A DNA stretch of 64,000 nt from Henricia sp. BOLD:AAB3569. Taxonomy: Eukaryota; Echinodermata; Asteroidea; Spinulosida; Echinasteridae. Each line of letters begins with the position of its first letter. The first letter of the stretch is position 1. The notes under the pieces are model-generated. The model ran no database searches. It was given only the letters and a program-made list of their open reading frames with translations, and was not told the origin of the DNA. The stretch lies in NCBI GenBank assembly GCA_037783545.1, contig JBBELK010000376.1, positions 62,001 through 126,000 of the forward strand. The letters are read 5' to 3'. Both the position numbers and the translations under genes were made by a program. Shown piece by piece: positions 1 through 29,900 of this stretch.

Positions 1-454
1 TTGTGGCCCGCACTCGCTGCACACGGCGCGCGCGCTGCATGCAACGTGAAAGTAACGTTATACTCGTGGCAACCCGCGCGTACCGTAAGGGTAAAAAAAA
101 TAACACTATCGGCTTAAATCTGCGAGAAAGGTTTCCAAAAACCGACCGCTAGCAACCACTAAAATGTCTCCCCACCATTCACCGATCGGACCAGACAATT
201 AACGAGGCAGAACTTACCTTAAATTAGTTGTTTAGGCTCGGAAACACCACTACATTTTGCAAATTTGCCGTCAACACATCCTCCATGACACGAGTCCTGT
301 ATACGTACGTTTGTGTAGTAGTTTTACACGTACAAGGCACACACACACACGAAACGAACGCGCGTGGGCATTTTGTCGATGCTGCTATTCTGCAGACAAT
401 CGAGTTTCTAACCAATGGTAGCTTTCACTGGACACCACGTGACATGGTTGGGCG
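1..454. other. Non-coding sequence, no gene seen
   Basis: The first bases are CpG-rich with GCGCGC runs, and a short CA repeat lies near 340-352. The overlapping open frames here on both strands show no recognisable domain and no convincing splice sites. Earlier exons of the adhesion GPCR could lie here or beyond the left edge, but none was recognised. Confidence 0.5.
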
Positions 455-690
455 TATTTTTTTAACCAACTTTCGCTTTGCGGGGGGTGTAAATTATAAC
501 CATAGTTGGTTAAAATACACCCCTCTGATCTTATATTTTACACAACCCGCTGTTTACCCAACAGGAAAGCATAATATTTCTTAACCAACCCCTGGTTAAA
601 GAAAAATTTACCCAACTCGGAAAATTTAACCAACATTGGGAGATTTTTAACCAACTGATTTTTAACCAGTGATATTTTAACCAGCGTTCT
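455..690. repeat. Cluster of TTTAACCAAC motifs
   Basis: The ten-base motif TTTAACCAAC and close variants recur many times in about 230 bases, including its reverse complement GTTGGTTAAA near 505. Some copies can pair to form a small hairpin around 480-525. This looks like a degenerate short repeat or the end of an unknown element. No reading frame explains it. Confidence 0.5.
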
Positions 691-944
691 GAGAGTGTAG
701 TATACATGTAGGTCCTGCTAGGTTTTACTATGATTTCACTTTCTTTCTCGTTGATCCCGACAAAGTATTTATTTATTTGTATTTATTTATTTTTTCACCA
801 CATCCAACAGCGGAAGGACCGCCAATTACAGGAATGGGATCAATTAACATAGATATTCGAATAACTATCAACTTCTAAGTTGAATTAGAAACGACCAGAG
901 ACACGTATGGGGAATCCCTCCCCCTGCTTTTCACGAAAGAATGC

Positions 945-1160
945 TCTGGTATCTTTAAAGTGCGTTACCGAAACCTAACACACTGGACCAACGGCTTTAC
1001 ATCCCTTCCGAAGGACGGAACAAGTGTGATTAAGTGCCTTGCTCAAGAGCACAAGTGCAACAACGTCACGGCCCGGAATCGAACCCACATTTTAGTACTA
1101 GCACAGGAACTACAGTTGGACGCACTAGGACCGCTCGGCCATAACACCACTGGGTCACGT
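945..1160 (-). repeat. tRNA-derived SINE, Leu/Ser-like head
   Basis: Read on the - strand, a tRNA-like head starts near 1145. It has an A-box-like GGCCGAGCGGTC and a B-box GGTTCGATTCC near 1075-1090. A body containing CTTGAGCAAGGCACTTAA follows. This is the pol III promoter architecture of a tRNA-derived SINE. It is not an intact tRNA gene, because the cloverleaf is degraded. Confidence 0.65.
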
Positions 1161-1783
1161 TACCGATTGAAGACGATTGGTAAAGATTGACTACGTACGG
1201 GACACTAGATTTGAGTAACTAAGGTCTAACTGGGATTGACTAGGATAAACTACAAAGTCCAATTGTAGTGCCGTCAACCCGAAAAATATGCATCGCCATA
1301 TTGGCTAAGCAGCGAAGCTGTACGTGCAAGAACAATAATGCTGGAATATTATATTGCACTCACATCCAGCACACTGGGTTACCAGGGTGCTGATTACATT
1401 TATCGTCATCCCTGGTCATTGGGCTCAATTATATCATTTCTTAAACATTATCTCCCTGGGAGCCTTCGTTAGGTGCTCATGGGCTTATCACCCTTTTACT
1501 TGAAGGTGGATAGATACTAGGCAATTTGTGGTAAAGTACCTTGTCCAAGGACGTTGACTTTATGGTAGGACATGGTGATATATTGTAAAACACGTTTGCA
1601 TGTATAGAACAGCCTACTCATAGCCAAGTGTAAGATTTCAGCAAACAAATATTGTGAATATAACGACATGAACGTAATGAATTGAACAACACATAAATGT
1701 AACATGAAAATGTTTTGCTATGGGACAAAGCATTTGACTGTCTCTTCTCGAATCATGTTTCTGTCTTGTTTCCATGTTTTTAG

Positions 1784-20208
<18,425 letters not shown>

Positions 20209-21750
20209 GTAAGTTTACAGTTGCTGTAGATTAGAAGGTGCCGTACGACTTGCATGTGCACATGAAAGCGTTGTTTTAATGTTAATGTCAAATCCAGCAG
20301 ACAAAACAAAATTACTAAACAGTGATTCAACCTTAAACCTTTTGGTACCTCTCCCAACTCATCTTACGTCCTATGACCATGATGGCATTCCAGACAGAAA
20401 TCTCCATCATAGTTCCACCCTGGCTCCCTCACCCTGTGGCCCCCACCTCCCTCACCCTGTGCCCCCTCACCTCCCTCACCCGTGCCATCCATCTTCCCGT
20501 CTCGGTATCTTCCCCCATCCATAATGATGTTGTCACCATACCACATAACCTATTTAATTTCAAGACTTCAGCTCGACAGATACATTTGCTACAAATGGGT
20601 TTATTTATGGGTCTTTCTTGCCCTCAAGCAGACTTTTGAATGGTCTGATTCAGACCAAAATACAAAGTCAAGGATGTCAGACTGGTCTATATTCCCTTTA
20701 CCGTAAAGGTCCTTTAAATCCATCATTTTTTTGGAGTGCCCCAAACCGACTTATTTTTTTAAGGGCATCCGAGTGCTAATCATGCCTAATGTCGCCCAAA
20801 CACCAAATCTGTCTCCTTTTATCACTACTACAAAGCACAACAAATCCACTGATGTTTAAAAACATTTTTATCTTGCAGTCTCTTAATGAATCCTTCTACT
20901 GGCCAACTGCACATTTTGAGTCGGCAAACTGCTTCTTGCACACAATGGACACATATTTATGTAATGTAATTAACCTACGTGTAGATGTACTGCTGGTTAC
21001 TATGGCTGATTATTATGTGGTTTAGCAACTAGCATTAGGACTTACAAAATATTGTACAATTCCTAATTAATATCTGTAAATTAGATACATATAGGAAAAT
21101 ATGTAATTTAAGTTTTCAACAAGTAAAGCAATATCTATAGAAAGCTTTTCTAGTACATTTTTTTGTTTTCAAATCAATTCAGTTTTCTGAAGCCCTAATC
21201 ATCAACTTGCAATGTTTTAAATTATGCCAGATGATTGACCATAAATGTCAAAAAATTTGTGTTGGAAAACAAATGGTTCTGTACTTTTGGCATGTTAATA
21301 CTTTTAGCTGTATTTGGTGATATGCATGGAATAGATTTTGAAGAATTTCTTTCCTCGTTGTAGGTCCTGCATCATATCTCCTCCAACTTATGAAGAAGGT
21401 ATTGTTTGATTTTGGCGATTGATATTGGCTATATGACTTTGTACTCATGTAGTTTCCACAAATTATGTTTTGCCCGAAATAACCCTTGGTATCATTACTA
21501 CTGGGCAGGCATATACTATACTCCCTCTTCCAACAGTTCATTAAAACATTTGCCAGTCTAAAATTTTGTTGAGTAGCATACATGTGTATGCCACCGGTGT
21601 AGCTTGGAAGTCATGGGGCTTTTCTTCAAAGGATATGCCTTAATTGGCATTACACCTTTTCAACTGACTGCTGATGTTCAACTTGCTGATAGTACTCTTT
21701 CGGGATTTTGTGCAATTTCGTAGCCTTCTCTGTGCAAACAGTGACATCAT
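20209..21750. other. Downstream of aGPCR exons; no certain gene
   Basis: The region contains a CT-rich stretch (20400-20520) and AT-rich sequence. The true last aGPCR exon probably lies here: candidates start at 20879 (two codons, then stop) or 21364 (35 bases, GT donor). Neither can be proved from sequence alone. Confidence 0.4.
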
Positions 21751-21974
21751 TTACAGCCTGCATTTAATCAATTTATTAAATTTCTTCCAAGGGCGATCCA
21801 TTTCCATTTGTTCTTCAGCAAATGGGCAGGATCGAAACCACAAGATGGATGCTGAAAAGATAATCGGCTTGGGCTCATCACTAATATTAGCTGTGGTATC
21901 ATCAACGGGATCTGCACCATCAGCTTTATACTGGAATATTCTTTGCTCTGTGTTTAGAGAAAAATGTTTGGATA

Positions 21975-23563
21975 TACAGGGTGTTTAAAAAAAAAAGGAA
22001 ACCGAGATTAATTTGTTAATTTCGTGGAGATGGCTAAATATTTTGGAAATTGGCAACCGCCATCTATTAGCTAATGATGTCCACTTTCTTATGACACCAA
22101 TAAATCAAATTTACGGTCACACATGACTGAGCACAGAGCAGTGTAATCAACCATGTCAGAACTGGTCTTGAACCAGATTCACCGCAGCCTAACTCCAACA
22201 ATTTTCATACCTACAAAAAAGAAGAAAGACCAGTGTGTCCTCAACAAAAAAAATATTCTCAATGATTACACATTTTGGGTGCCTTTCCCTGTCTCGACCT
22301 AACCCCAGTGTCCTTCGACATGCCCCCCATTCCTTTCAACACAGACTTCAGCTCTGGTTCTCATCGCTCTCATTGCATTCCTGATTACGTCTCTCTGTCC
22401 TCTTAAGATCTCAACTGCAGCGACGACTCTGGCACGCAGGTCATTGATATATTGTGGTGGCGACTTGTAAACTTGGTTCTTAAGATGCCCCCAGGCGGCG
22501 GCCACTCGATCTCATGATTGAGCGCAATTACTCTCCTGTTGAAGAACTCCCGTAGCCTTTCCCTCACGATGATCCGACGATGAGGTGGAGCTCCATCCTG
22601 GGCCCACCATAAGCGGCGAAACCTTCCATCGTGGTGTTCAAAGTGTTGCTGCAACTGCGGTACAATTTCGTCGTCGATAATCTCAAGGTAACGTTAACCA
22701 TTGAGATTGCCATCGAAGAAACAGGGTCCGATGATGGTGCCATCTCCACACAGACCAATCCAAAGAGAAATCTTCTCTCGGCTCATTTTCACATCAAAAT
22801 TGAAGTCGGGTGGGTTATGCATCGGAGCGTATTCGCAGACATTCTGGTTATTTACTCGGCCATTCATGAAAAACGCTGCTTCATCCCCAATCACAAGGTG
22901 CTCGACGAATCTGGGATGCTGGTCAAGGAACCACTGGCAAAATCTTAGTCGTCTGTGTAGATCTGCATCAAGGAGTTCGTGTCGCCTGTGCATCTTGAAA
23001 GGGTACCATTGGATGTCCAATCGAACAATCTTGTGGAAAGAGGATGGCGGAATTCCTAGTCCATTTCTCCTGGCAGACACATGCGGGTCTCTTTGCAGCA
23101 ACTCACGGACAGCCCCGATGTTCCCATCTGATCTTGCTGTTCTTCGTCGGCCTGAGCGACCCTTGTTGAGATTCGAGCTTGTCCACTCCCTTTGGTATTT
23201 TCGGATGTTTTTCCAAATTGTCTGGTCTGAGAAAATGAACAACCTTTCCAACTTTTAAGGAGTGTGCAATGAAATAACAGGCTGAGGATTGCATAATTTG
23301 GAGGCCCAACAAAAGCCCTGCACTGGGCAGACATGGTTCATTATGAAAACATCTGTTTGGTGCAAGACCAGTTATGATATGGTTGATTACGCTGCTCCGT
23401 GCTCAGTCATGTGTGACCGTAAATTGGATTCCGTGGTGTCATAAGAAAGAGGACATCATTAGCTAATGGATGGTGGTTGCCAATTTCCAAAATATTTAGC
23501 CATCTCCACGAAATTAACAAATTAATATCGGTTTCATTAATATCGGTTTCAAAACACCCTGTA
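21975..23563 (-). mobile_element. mariner-like transposon, 1.59 kb, ~185-base TIRs, TA target site
   Basis: The ends are TACAGGGTGTTT at the left and AAACACCCTGTA at the right, with a TA at both junctions. The terminal inverted repeats extend about 185 bases inward, to the shared segments around 22160 and 23380. The right TIR carries a 17-base tandem duplication (ATTAATATCGGTTTC unit at 23521-23550). The transposase lies on the - strand between the TIRs. Confidence 0.88.
22299..23251 (-). pseudogene. mariner/IS630-type transposase, missing third catalytic motif
   Basis: The DDE transposase of the surrounding element. An HTH-like N-terminus, GRRRTARSDGNIGAVRELL, leads to the DDE core. HLVIGDEAAFFMNG holds the first Asp at about 22870. 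WAQDGAPPHRR holds the second Asp at about 22600. Normally EWPPRSPDL-type sequence with the third acidic residue would follow. Here EIEWPP runs straight into another frame that continues WGHLKNQVYKSPPQYINDL. The simplest reading is a deletion of roughly 45 bases that also breaks the frame. Another break separates 22694 from 22654. Not functional. Confidence 0.85.
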
Positions 23564-24204
23564 TCTATCCCGAGGTATTTCAATGTCATTAGTTAAAATA
23601 CTGCAACCTCGACCAGATGTGCCATTTCTATGGCCAGCAGATCATCTCTTTACTGGTTCCTGTCGGGGCGGGGACTCGGCAGGGACTGCATCCATGGCCT
23701 TCTCTAGAATAGCTGGCCTCTTCTTCAGTGCCTTGGCTGAGGTCACCAAGGCATCTCCGTATTTCTGGAGGCCATCATCAAGTAGGGTCGTCAGTGATGA
23801 CTTGCCGTCAATTCTATGGAATTCTTGCAGCAACTGCAAGATAAATTTCCCCAAAATACATGTACAATATTAAAATGGAAAATGGTGATATAGAGCCGTA
23901 GACATGGATGGACCAGTGGGTCGTTCAAAACCTCAACTATCTGATGGCTGCTGACCTGACAGTGCAAGGGGACAAGTTAATCAGTTTCAAGAAATTTCCA
24001 GTCTTTTTAGACAACAATCTTTGAGTGAAAATTGTTTTAAACAAACTTTTCTCTTCTAATGTACAACGGTCGAGTTGGCAAACGGTAGAGTTGACCTGCA
24101 ACTAATATAATTTACATGTTTGGGTGGTACTAGGTCACTATAAAAAGGAGAATAGGCATGGTAGGCCTAGGCCTAACAATTCTGATCAACTTCCCAATCT
24201 TAGT

Positions 24205-24520
24205 CGAACGATGGGGAGTCAGGTTGGCGTAGCGGCTCTTTCCTCGCCTTCCACCAATGCGGCCCCGGTTCGAATCCCATCCAGGTTCGAATCCCGTCCG
24301 GGTCAGTATGTGGATTGGGTTCTCAGTCCCTGCCTGATTCCGTGGGTTTTCCCCATACACGGTGGTGTGTGGGGCTTTCCTCCCACATCTAAAACTGAGA
24401 ATTTCTTCCTGTTCCATAGTACTTCGTGGCCATGCTGAAGAACCTCCTAAGGTGGAGGGCAACGACTTAAGTCGGCGAATCTCAGCAACCAAATCCCTTT
24501 AGGGGATCATACGAAAGAAG
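24205..24520 (+). repeat. tRNA-derived SINE
   Basis: An A-box-like GTTGGCGTAGCGGC at 24223 and B-box GGTTCGAATCCC at 24269, the latter duplicated at 24284, form a pol III head. A body of about 230 bases ends near CCCTTTAGGGGATC. Confidence 0.75.
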
Positions 24521-24886
24521 AAGTCGAACGATAAAGACGAGCTCGATAAATACTTAATAGTCTGACCCGGCAACCAGTCAGTTTCAGCGTGTACGAAACG
24601 CGCGACTGCACACAAAATAATGCACATGTCCAAAACCAAATGTTTACAGCGCGACAACAGTTTGCGTAAAGTTTTAAAGCAGAGCTTTCGTAATGGAAAT
24701 GAAGAAATATGAAAACAAATGGCTTCTTTATTGTCAAAAAAGAAAGAATCTATCACAATTCGACTTTCAAAAATAACTAGAGGTATGACGTTTGTTGTTA
24801 CAAACGCCAGGTGATCGGGCTAAATGAACATTTTGTGATGAATTTCAGACGTTGTTATCACCTGTGGAATGGCAAAAATGGAAGTT

Positions 24887-25009
24887 CAGCAGCCGATTTC
24901 ACGAAACTTTACGCAATTGCGCAAGTCCACTTACGCCATTACTTGCGCAATAACTTATGGCGTAAGTGGACTTGCGCAATTGCGTAAAGTTTCGTGAAAT
25001 CGGCTGCTG
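24887..25009. mobile_element. Near-perfect 123-base foldback MITE
   Basis: CAGCAGCCGATTTCACGAAA starts the left arm, and the right arm is its reverse complement almost to the centre (TTACTTGCGCAATAA loop). A related but degraded copy lies near 42243-42375. The near identity of the two arms suggests recent insertion or arm homogenisation. Confidence 0.85.
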
Positions 25010-25019
25010 TATACACTAA

Positions 25020-26440
25020 TCCGGTAACTAATATCTCCTCCCTGCATATCCGCCATAGCTGGGGGGTTGATAGCTTGCACCGTTTTGAGATATGAATTGT
25101 TGAAATAATAACCTTTGAAATCTTGTAATGTGACACCTGTGACGACATCATGACGTCACAATTTTGTGCACAAATTGTTGAACAATATGTTGAACATCAA
25201 GTTCTTAAATGTGGCGAAGGAATCATACCAATATCTGTTGTAGTTTTCAAGATACAGCATTTTAAAACATCTCAGCTCCAAATTTGCGTAATTTGACACC
25301 ACATCACGTAACCACCGTCCATGTAATGACGTCACCAATGGTAGTCAAAAGGTCCACATGTGTGGAAACATTTCGTTCCGTAGAAATATGGTCAAATTCA
25401 CTACCACTTTGAATATATTTGCATTCAAAATGCTAAAAAATTGCACATTTTCGAACAACTTCCGGTTTGGACCGGAAGTAGGCGTCACACAGGGGTCATG
25501 ACATCGTATGATTTGTTCAGTTCATTTAGACTTATCATGTTGTGAAAGAATTGTTTAAGTATCTATTACGGTTCTTGAGATATGAATTTTGAAAATAATA
25601 ACCTTTGAATTTTTTGTGATTTGACACCTGATGACGTCATGATTACGCCACACTTGATGCCATCATGATACTATACATGCTGGTGAAAGTCTGTCGTAGG
25701 GCCTATATCTGTATCTAATTTACTAACGATTCAGCTTGGTTTGATGGGCATTGTTACTGGTAAGTGTAAAAACTGAGATTTCCGTTTTCGTTGAACTTTG
25801 ACCTCCAATTGACCCCAGAATGAAGGGTCAGATGACAATGCCCACACAAAGAAAGTTGTAGAACAGAATGTCATCTATAAACCTGCCAAATACGAAGATC
25901 CTGGGTCACGTGGTTTTCGAGACGGAAGCATTTTAAAATATGCATATTTTGGTTTTTTGGGAGGTGTAATTTGATACTTGATGACGTCACGATGACGTCA
26001 CGCTTGATGCCATCATAATATTAAACACGCTGGTGAAAGTCTGCTATAGGACCTATGCCTGTACTTAGTTTCTTAAAGATTCGTTGAACTTTGACCTCAG
26101 ATTGACCCCAGAAGGAAGGGTCAGATGAAAATGCCCACACGAAGAAAATTGTAGGCCATGATCTGATATATAAGCCTGTCAAATACGAAGATCATGGGTC
26201 ACGTGGTTTTCCAGACGGAAGCATTTTAAAACATGCATATTTTGGTCATTTTTGGGTTGTAATTTGATACCCGATGACGTCACAGTGACGTCACACTTGT
26301 ATGCACACCTTCACATTGGGGTTGATGTTCCTACCAAGTTTCAAATTGATAGCTTGAACCGTTTTGAAGAAAAGCTCTGGAAACGTTTGAGTGGAAAAAG
26401 AAAAAAAAAAAAAAACTAGAGCTACGTCTGTTCTATGAAC
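25020..26440. repeat. Degenerate ~290-base repeats with TGACGTCA motifs, block 1
   Basis: Units begin around CTTTGACCTC...ATTGACCCCAGAA and continue with GGAAGGGTCAGATGAAAATG, a TGGGTCACGTGGTTTT segment, then (G)ATGACGTCAC pairs. Copies start near 25793 and 26090. The block ends in an A-run at 26398-26416. The whole region is non-coding. Confidence 0.75.
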
Positions 26441-26945
26441 AGGGCGTAGGGCTTTTTCACATTTTTTTTAACTTGAAAAATGAGCATGCTTACCTTGTAA
26501 AATTAGATGTTGTTAACATATCAACTATTTAACTTAAACAAATATTAACCTTTAATGCGTTACCTTTAAAGGACTGATGACGTAATCAATGTTTTAACAA
26601 CACAGACATGTTTGGTGGTCGACGTACTCTATAAGCACCACTATGGGCTAATTTGCGCAAACATTGCTATGAAAGGGTCATCTTAAGATTTGTTAATTTC
26701 GCCGCTATAGAGGGCGCATTTTTTGAAAAGCATTTACCTTAGACACTGACACTGCCAACCCGATCTCGGCATCGTTGACCACTTTTACAAAATAGGTTTA
26801 TTTAAATGAGCAAGGTCAAAGGTCAACATCATATTTTTGAATACCCTACCCTATAGTTGAACCATAACACAGTAGACTAGCTCTGAACACGTTTCAAACT
26901 ACAAGGCAGAGTCTGTTTGACCAATCGGGAATAAGGTCAAAGCAT
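26440..26945. other. Non-coding, nothing recognised
   Basis: AT-rich sequence without recognisable coding or repeat structure. Confidence 0.4.
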
Positions 26946-26949
26946 GTGG

Positions 26950-27275
26950 GCATCTGAATAATAATCATAATAATGGTGAGATTTATATAGCGCACATATC
27001 CACCCTGCAGGGTGCTCAAGGCGCTGTTACCATTATTACCGCTGCCATCAGGGAATCACCAGAACCGCTTCAACTAGGTGGCTGCTGGTCAGGCGCACAA
27101 CACTAACAGCAGTTAGATTGTGGCATTCCCCTTAACAGCTTCCCATATATCGCTTGGGTTTACGAGGCAACTGGGATGAAGTGCCTTGCCCAGGGACACA
27201 GACACGTTGGTCGAAGTGGGGTTCGAACCCCCAACCGCTTCATACCCACTAGACCACACGCGCTCCGTATGATGT
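26950..27275 (-). repeat. tRNA-derived SINE, copy 1 (- strand)
   Basis: On the - strand a head with GTGTGGTCTAGTGGGTATGA and B-box GGGTTCGAACCCC (near 27220) is followed by a body with CCCTGGGCAAGGCACTTCAT and GGGGAATGCCACAATCTAAC. It ends in ATTATTAT-type repeats at 26950. The same unit lies in the opposite orientation at 39535-39925. Confidence 0.85.
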
Positions 27276-27279
27276 ACAC

Positions 27280-28020
27280 CTTTGCCCGCCATATTGAAAC
27301 AGGAGGAATTGCTCCTTTTTGCAAATGTTCCCGAAGTTACCCGAATGCCCGTCCGGACGTTATCGTTAATCGTCGGGTACGATTCGTCATTGTTTCGAGA
27401 ATTTGAGTTGACGTCGCGTGCACTATGCGTGCCGCTGCGTGTGTATTTGGTGAGGCAACGGATTCAGAACTACTACTAAAGTAAAAACGCCACCCTTTTT
27501 GTGTTGCCATGGTTACTGGATCTACAGTAAAACCAGTGAACTGTTTCCCAGCGCTTTACCGATGGACGATTCAGATTAGCAGCGAATGTTTAGACCCAAT
27601 TACCATGGTAACTGACGTCACACTTCACCACACTTCACGAAATTTTACCATATTGTTACTTGGTGATATGTACAAATGTGTACTTATTATTTTTATAAGT
27701 AGTTTGGAAGCATGACAATTTCAATCCTCGTGCGCGCTGCCAGTCCGCTTTGCGAGCGTCGTGCGTCCATCGCCCATACTTCATAGGAACGCGTACAATA
27801 CACACGGCGTACGCACGTTTTGGAATAGCCGTGAGCGCTTTAAACCCGCGCGGTTAGCTCATGCAGCCCATTGTGTCGTCATTTGCCCATACTTTTCCAA
27901 GTCACGATTTTCAATGCACGATCGTTGGTCTATAGGTTTATAGCTCTGTGCATCACCGTAATTTATGACTGGCGCCCTCTGTCGGTCAGGTACGGAAGTC
28001 GACATTTGGTGGCTTATGCA
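27280..28020. other. No gene recognised
   Basis: Open frames here lack domains. A single TGACGTCA occurs at 27613. Confidence 0.4.
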
Positions 28021-28210
28021 TTGTTTTACGCAAATTTGGCTGAACTTTGGCCTTTAATTGACCCAGGACGGAGGAATCATATGAAAATGACTCCACCAAG
28101 CAAATGGTAGCCCATAATATGATCTATAATGTCTGCTAAATATGAAGACCCTGGATCATGTGGTTTTATAGAGGGAAACATTTTAAAAAGTGCATATTTT
28201 GGTAATTTTC
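28020..28210. repeat. Degenerate GGGTCAGATG-family repeat, single unit
   Basis: Same unit as 25.8 and 26.1 kb (AACTTTGGCCTTTAATTGACC onward), more diverged. No TGACGTCA follows it. Confidence 0.6.
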
Positions 28211-29015
28211 ATCTGCCGTCTCACGATGTAGTCAGCGAAAAAAGATTGTTAATTTTTAGTTTGTTTTGTTCACATTTGGGATGGAAATCCGATGTTTACT
28301 CGAAAAACTGATATAGGCCTACATATATTAGTCATCAAAGGCAGAAATCAGAGCACATAATTTGTTAAGATTGACAAGAGTTTGGCCAAGAAGGAACACT
28401 TTCTTAATTAGATTTGTTGAAGGTGGTTCAATAAAATCCTGACAATGACTTAATGATATCAGGCCTATATTAAGCTTTGCACCTTACTAAACCTAAAAGG
28501 AAGAAAACAAACATTGGAATGAATGCTTCACGGCAAAACTACGACATTCCCTCAATAACATACAATTACTTTTTTGTAGAGAGTGGACTCTCTTAAATAA
28601 GACTGAAATAACATAAAAGATTGTATCCTACTTACTGTCCTTTTGTTAAACCATCTTCTGTTGAGTTACACGTCCGTGGTAGTAACAGTTAAAAGACTGC
28701 TTCCACGCAAAGTTACCGTGTCACCGTCTCGGTGGGCGCCCTATCACACGGGGCACACGGAATAGACAGCTACGGTAAAGATTTATTTGTGCGACGTTTG
28801 CTCGCATTGAGAACGGTCAAATCTAAAACTAGGCCCCTGGCATAACACTGGTCACTGCTCAGTCAACCGAAAACATAATGACATGATCATGGTGTCATTT
28901 TAAAGAGGAGATTCAACCCTAACAGATGATATCTCCTGTTCATTCATACGCGCCCTACTTTAGTTACAATTAGCAATAATATCTCGGTTTCGTTTTTTTA
29001 AATCCAACCTGTATA
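28210..29015. other. No gene recognised
   Basis: AT-rich, no domain or repeat recognised beyond short fragments. Confidence 0.4.
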
Positions 29016-29019
29016 TACA

Positions 29020-29900
29020 GAAATGTTGACTTGGCTGAACTTTGGCCTTCAATTGACCCAGGAAGGAAGGGTCAGATGAAAATGACTACACAAAGCAAAT
29101 TGTAGCCCAGGATCTGATCTATAATGTCTGCTAAATATGTAGACCCTGGGTCATGTGGTTTTATAGAGGGAAACATCTTACGAAATGCATATTTGGCTCA
29201 TTTTTATGACGAAAATCCACTTTTGTGCCATTTTTAAATTATTATAATTACGTAATCAGTGACGTCATGGTTACGTTCTACATGGTGGTGGAAGTTTGTG
29301 ATGGGGCCCATGCCTGTACCTAGTTTTATGAAGATCAAGCGTACTTTAGTAGCTAATATTGCTTCATAAGTAAAACAAAATACAAGAAAGGTGATTTTTG
29401 AATTGGCTGAACTTTGACCTTCGATTGACCCATGAAGGAAGGGTCAGATGAAAATGCCTACACTAAGAACATTGTAGGCTAGGATCTGATCTATATGTCT
29501 GTCAAATATGAAGACTCTGCGTCACGCGGTTGTGGCAAGGGAAGCATTTTAAAAAGTGCACATTTTGGTCATTTTCGGCTTTTTAGGCATTTTTAAACTA
29601 TTGTAATGACGTCACTGATGACGTCACAATGAAGCCATTCTTGGGTGCACACCTCTTATACTATGTCTTTGATGTGACCAAGTTTGGTTAAGATCAATGT
29701 TTGGGAACAACCTGAAAAAGCGCCGACAACGCCTATGCGCTTTGTCTATGGGAAAAAAATCAGAAGAAGAAGAAATAAACGGAAAAAAAAAAATCAAAAC
29801 GAAAACAAAGGCTTTTTCGCCGCAAAGCGAAAAAGCGAAAAAAAGACAAAGAAATCGTACGAGAGTAATAGGTGATCGGGCTGTTGGCCCGATCACCTAA
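29020..29900. repeat. Degenerate repeats with TGACGTCA, block 2, ending in a palindrome
   Basis: Units start near 29030 and 29400 with TGACGTCA at 29260, 29608 and 29619. An A-rich stretch (29750-29860) follows. The block ends in a perfect palindrome-like stem, TAGGTGATCGGGC / GCCCGATCACCTA, at 29869-29898. GGTGATCGGGCT also occurs at 24811. Confidence 0.7.

Larger units (their letters stand above)
21751..23842 (-). pseudogene. Unrecognised coding exon split by a mariner insertion
   Basis: On the - strand a pyrimidine tract and CTTGCAG precede position 23842. An open frame then runs from LLQEFHRIDGKSSLTTLL to about 23564. The 1.6-kb mariner-like element follows. After it, coding-like sequence resumes from about 21968, with ADGADPVDDTTANISDEPKP and ILWFRSCPFAEEQMEMDRPW. 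It stops at TAA 21751-21753. The pieces on either side of the transposon join up to one frameshift. Charged, well-structured protein sequence on both sides argues for one former exon. I do not recognise the family. It could be part of another transposon polyprotein. Confidence 0.55.

Noticed and set aside
22701..23258. 185-codon frame on the + strand
   Set aside because: It is the exact antisense shadow of the mariner transposase on the - strand, which carries the catalytic motifs.
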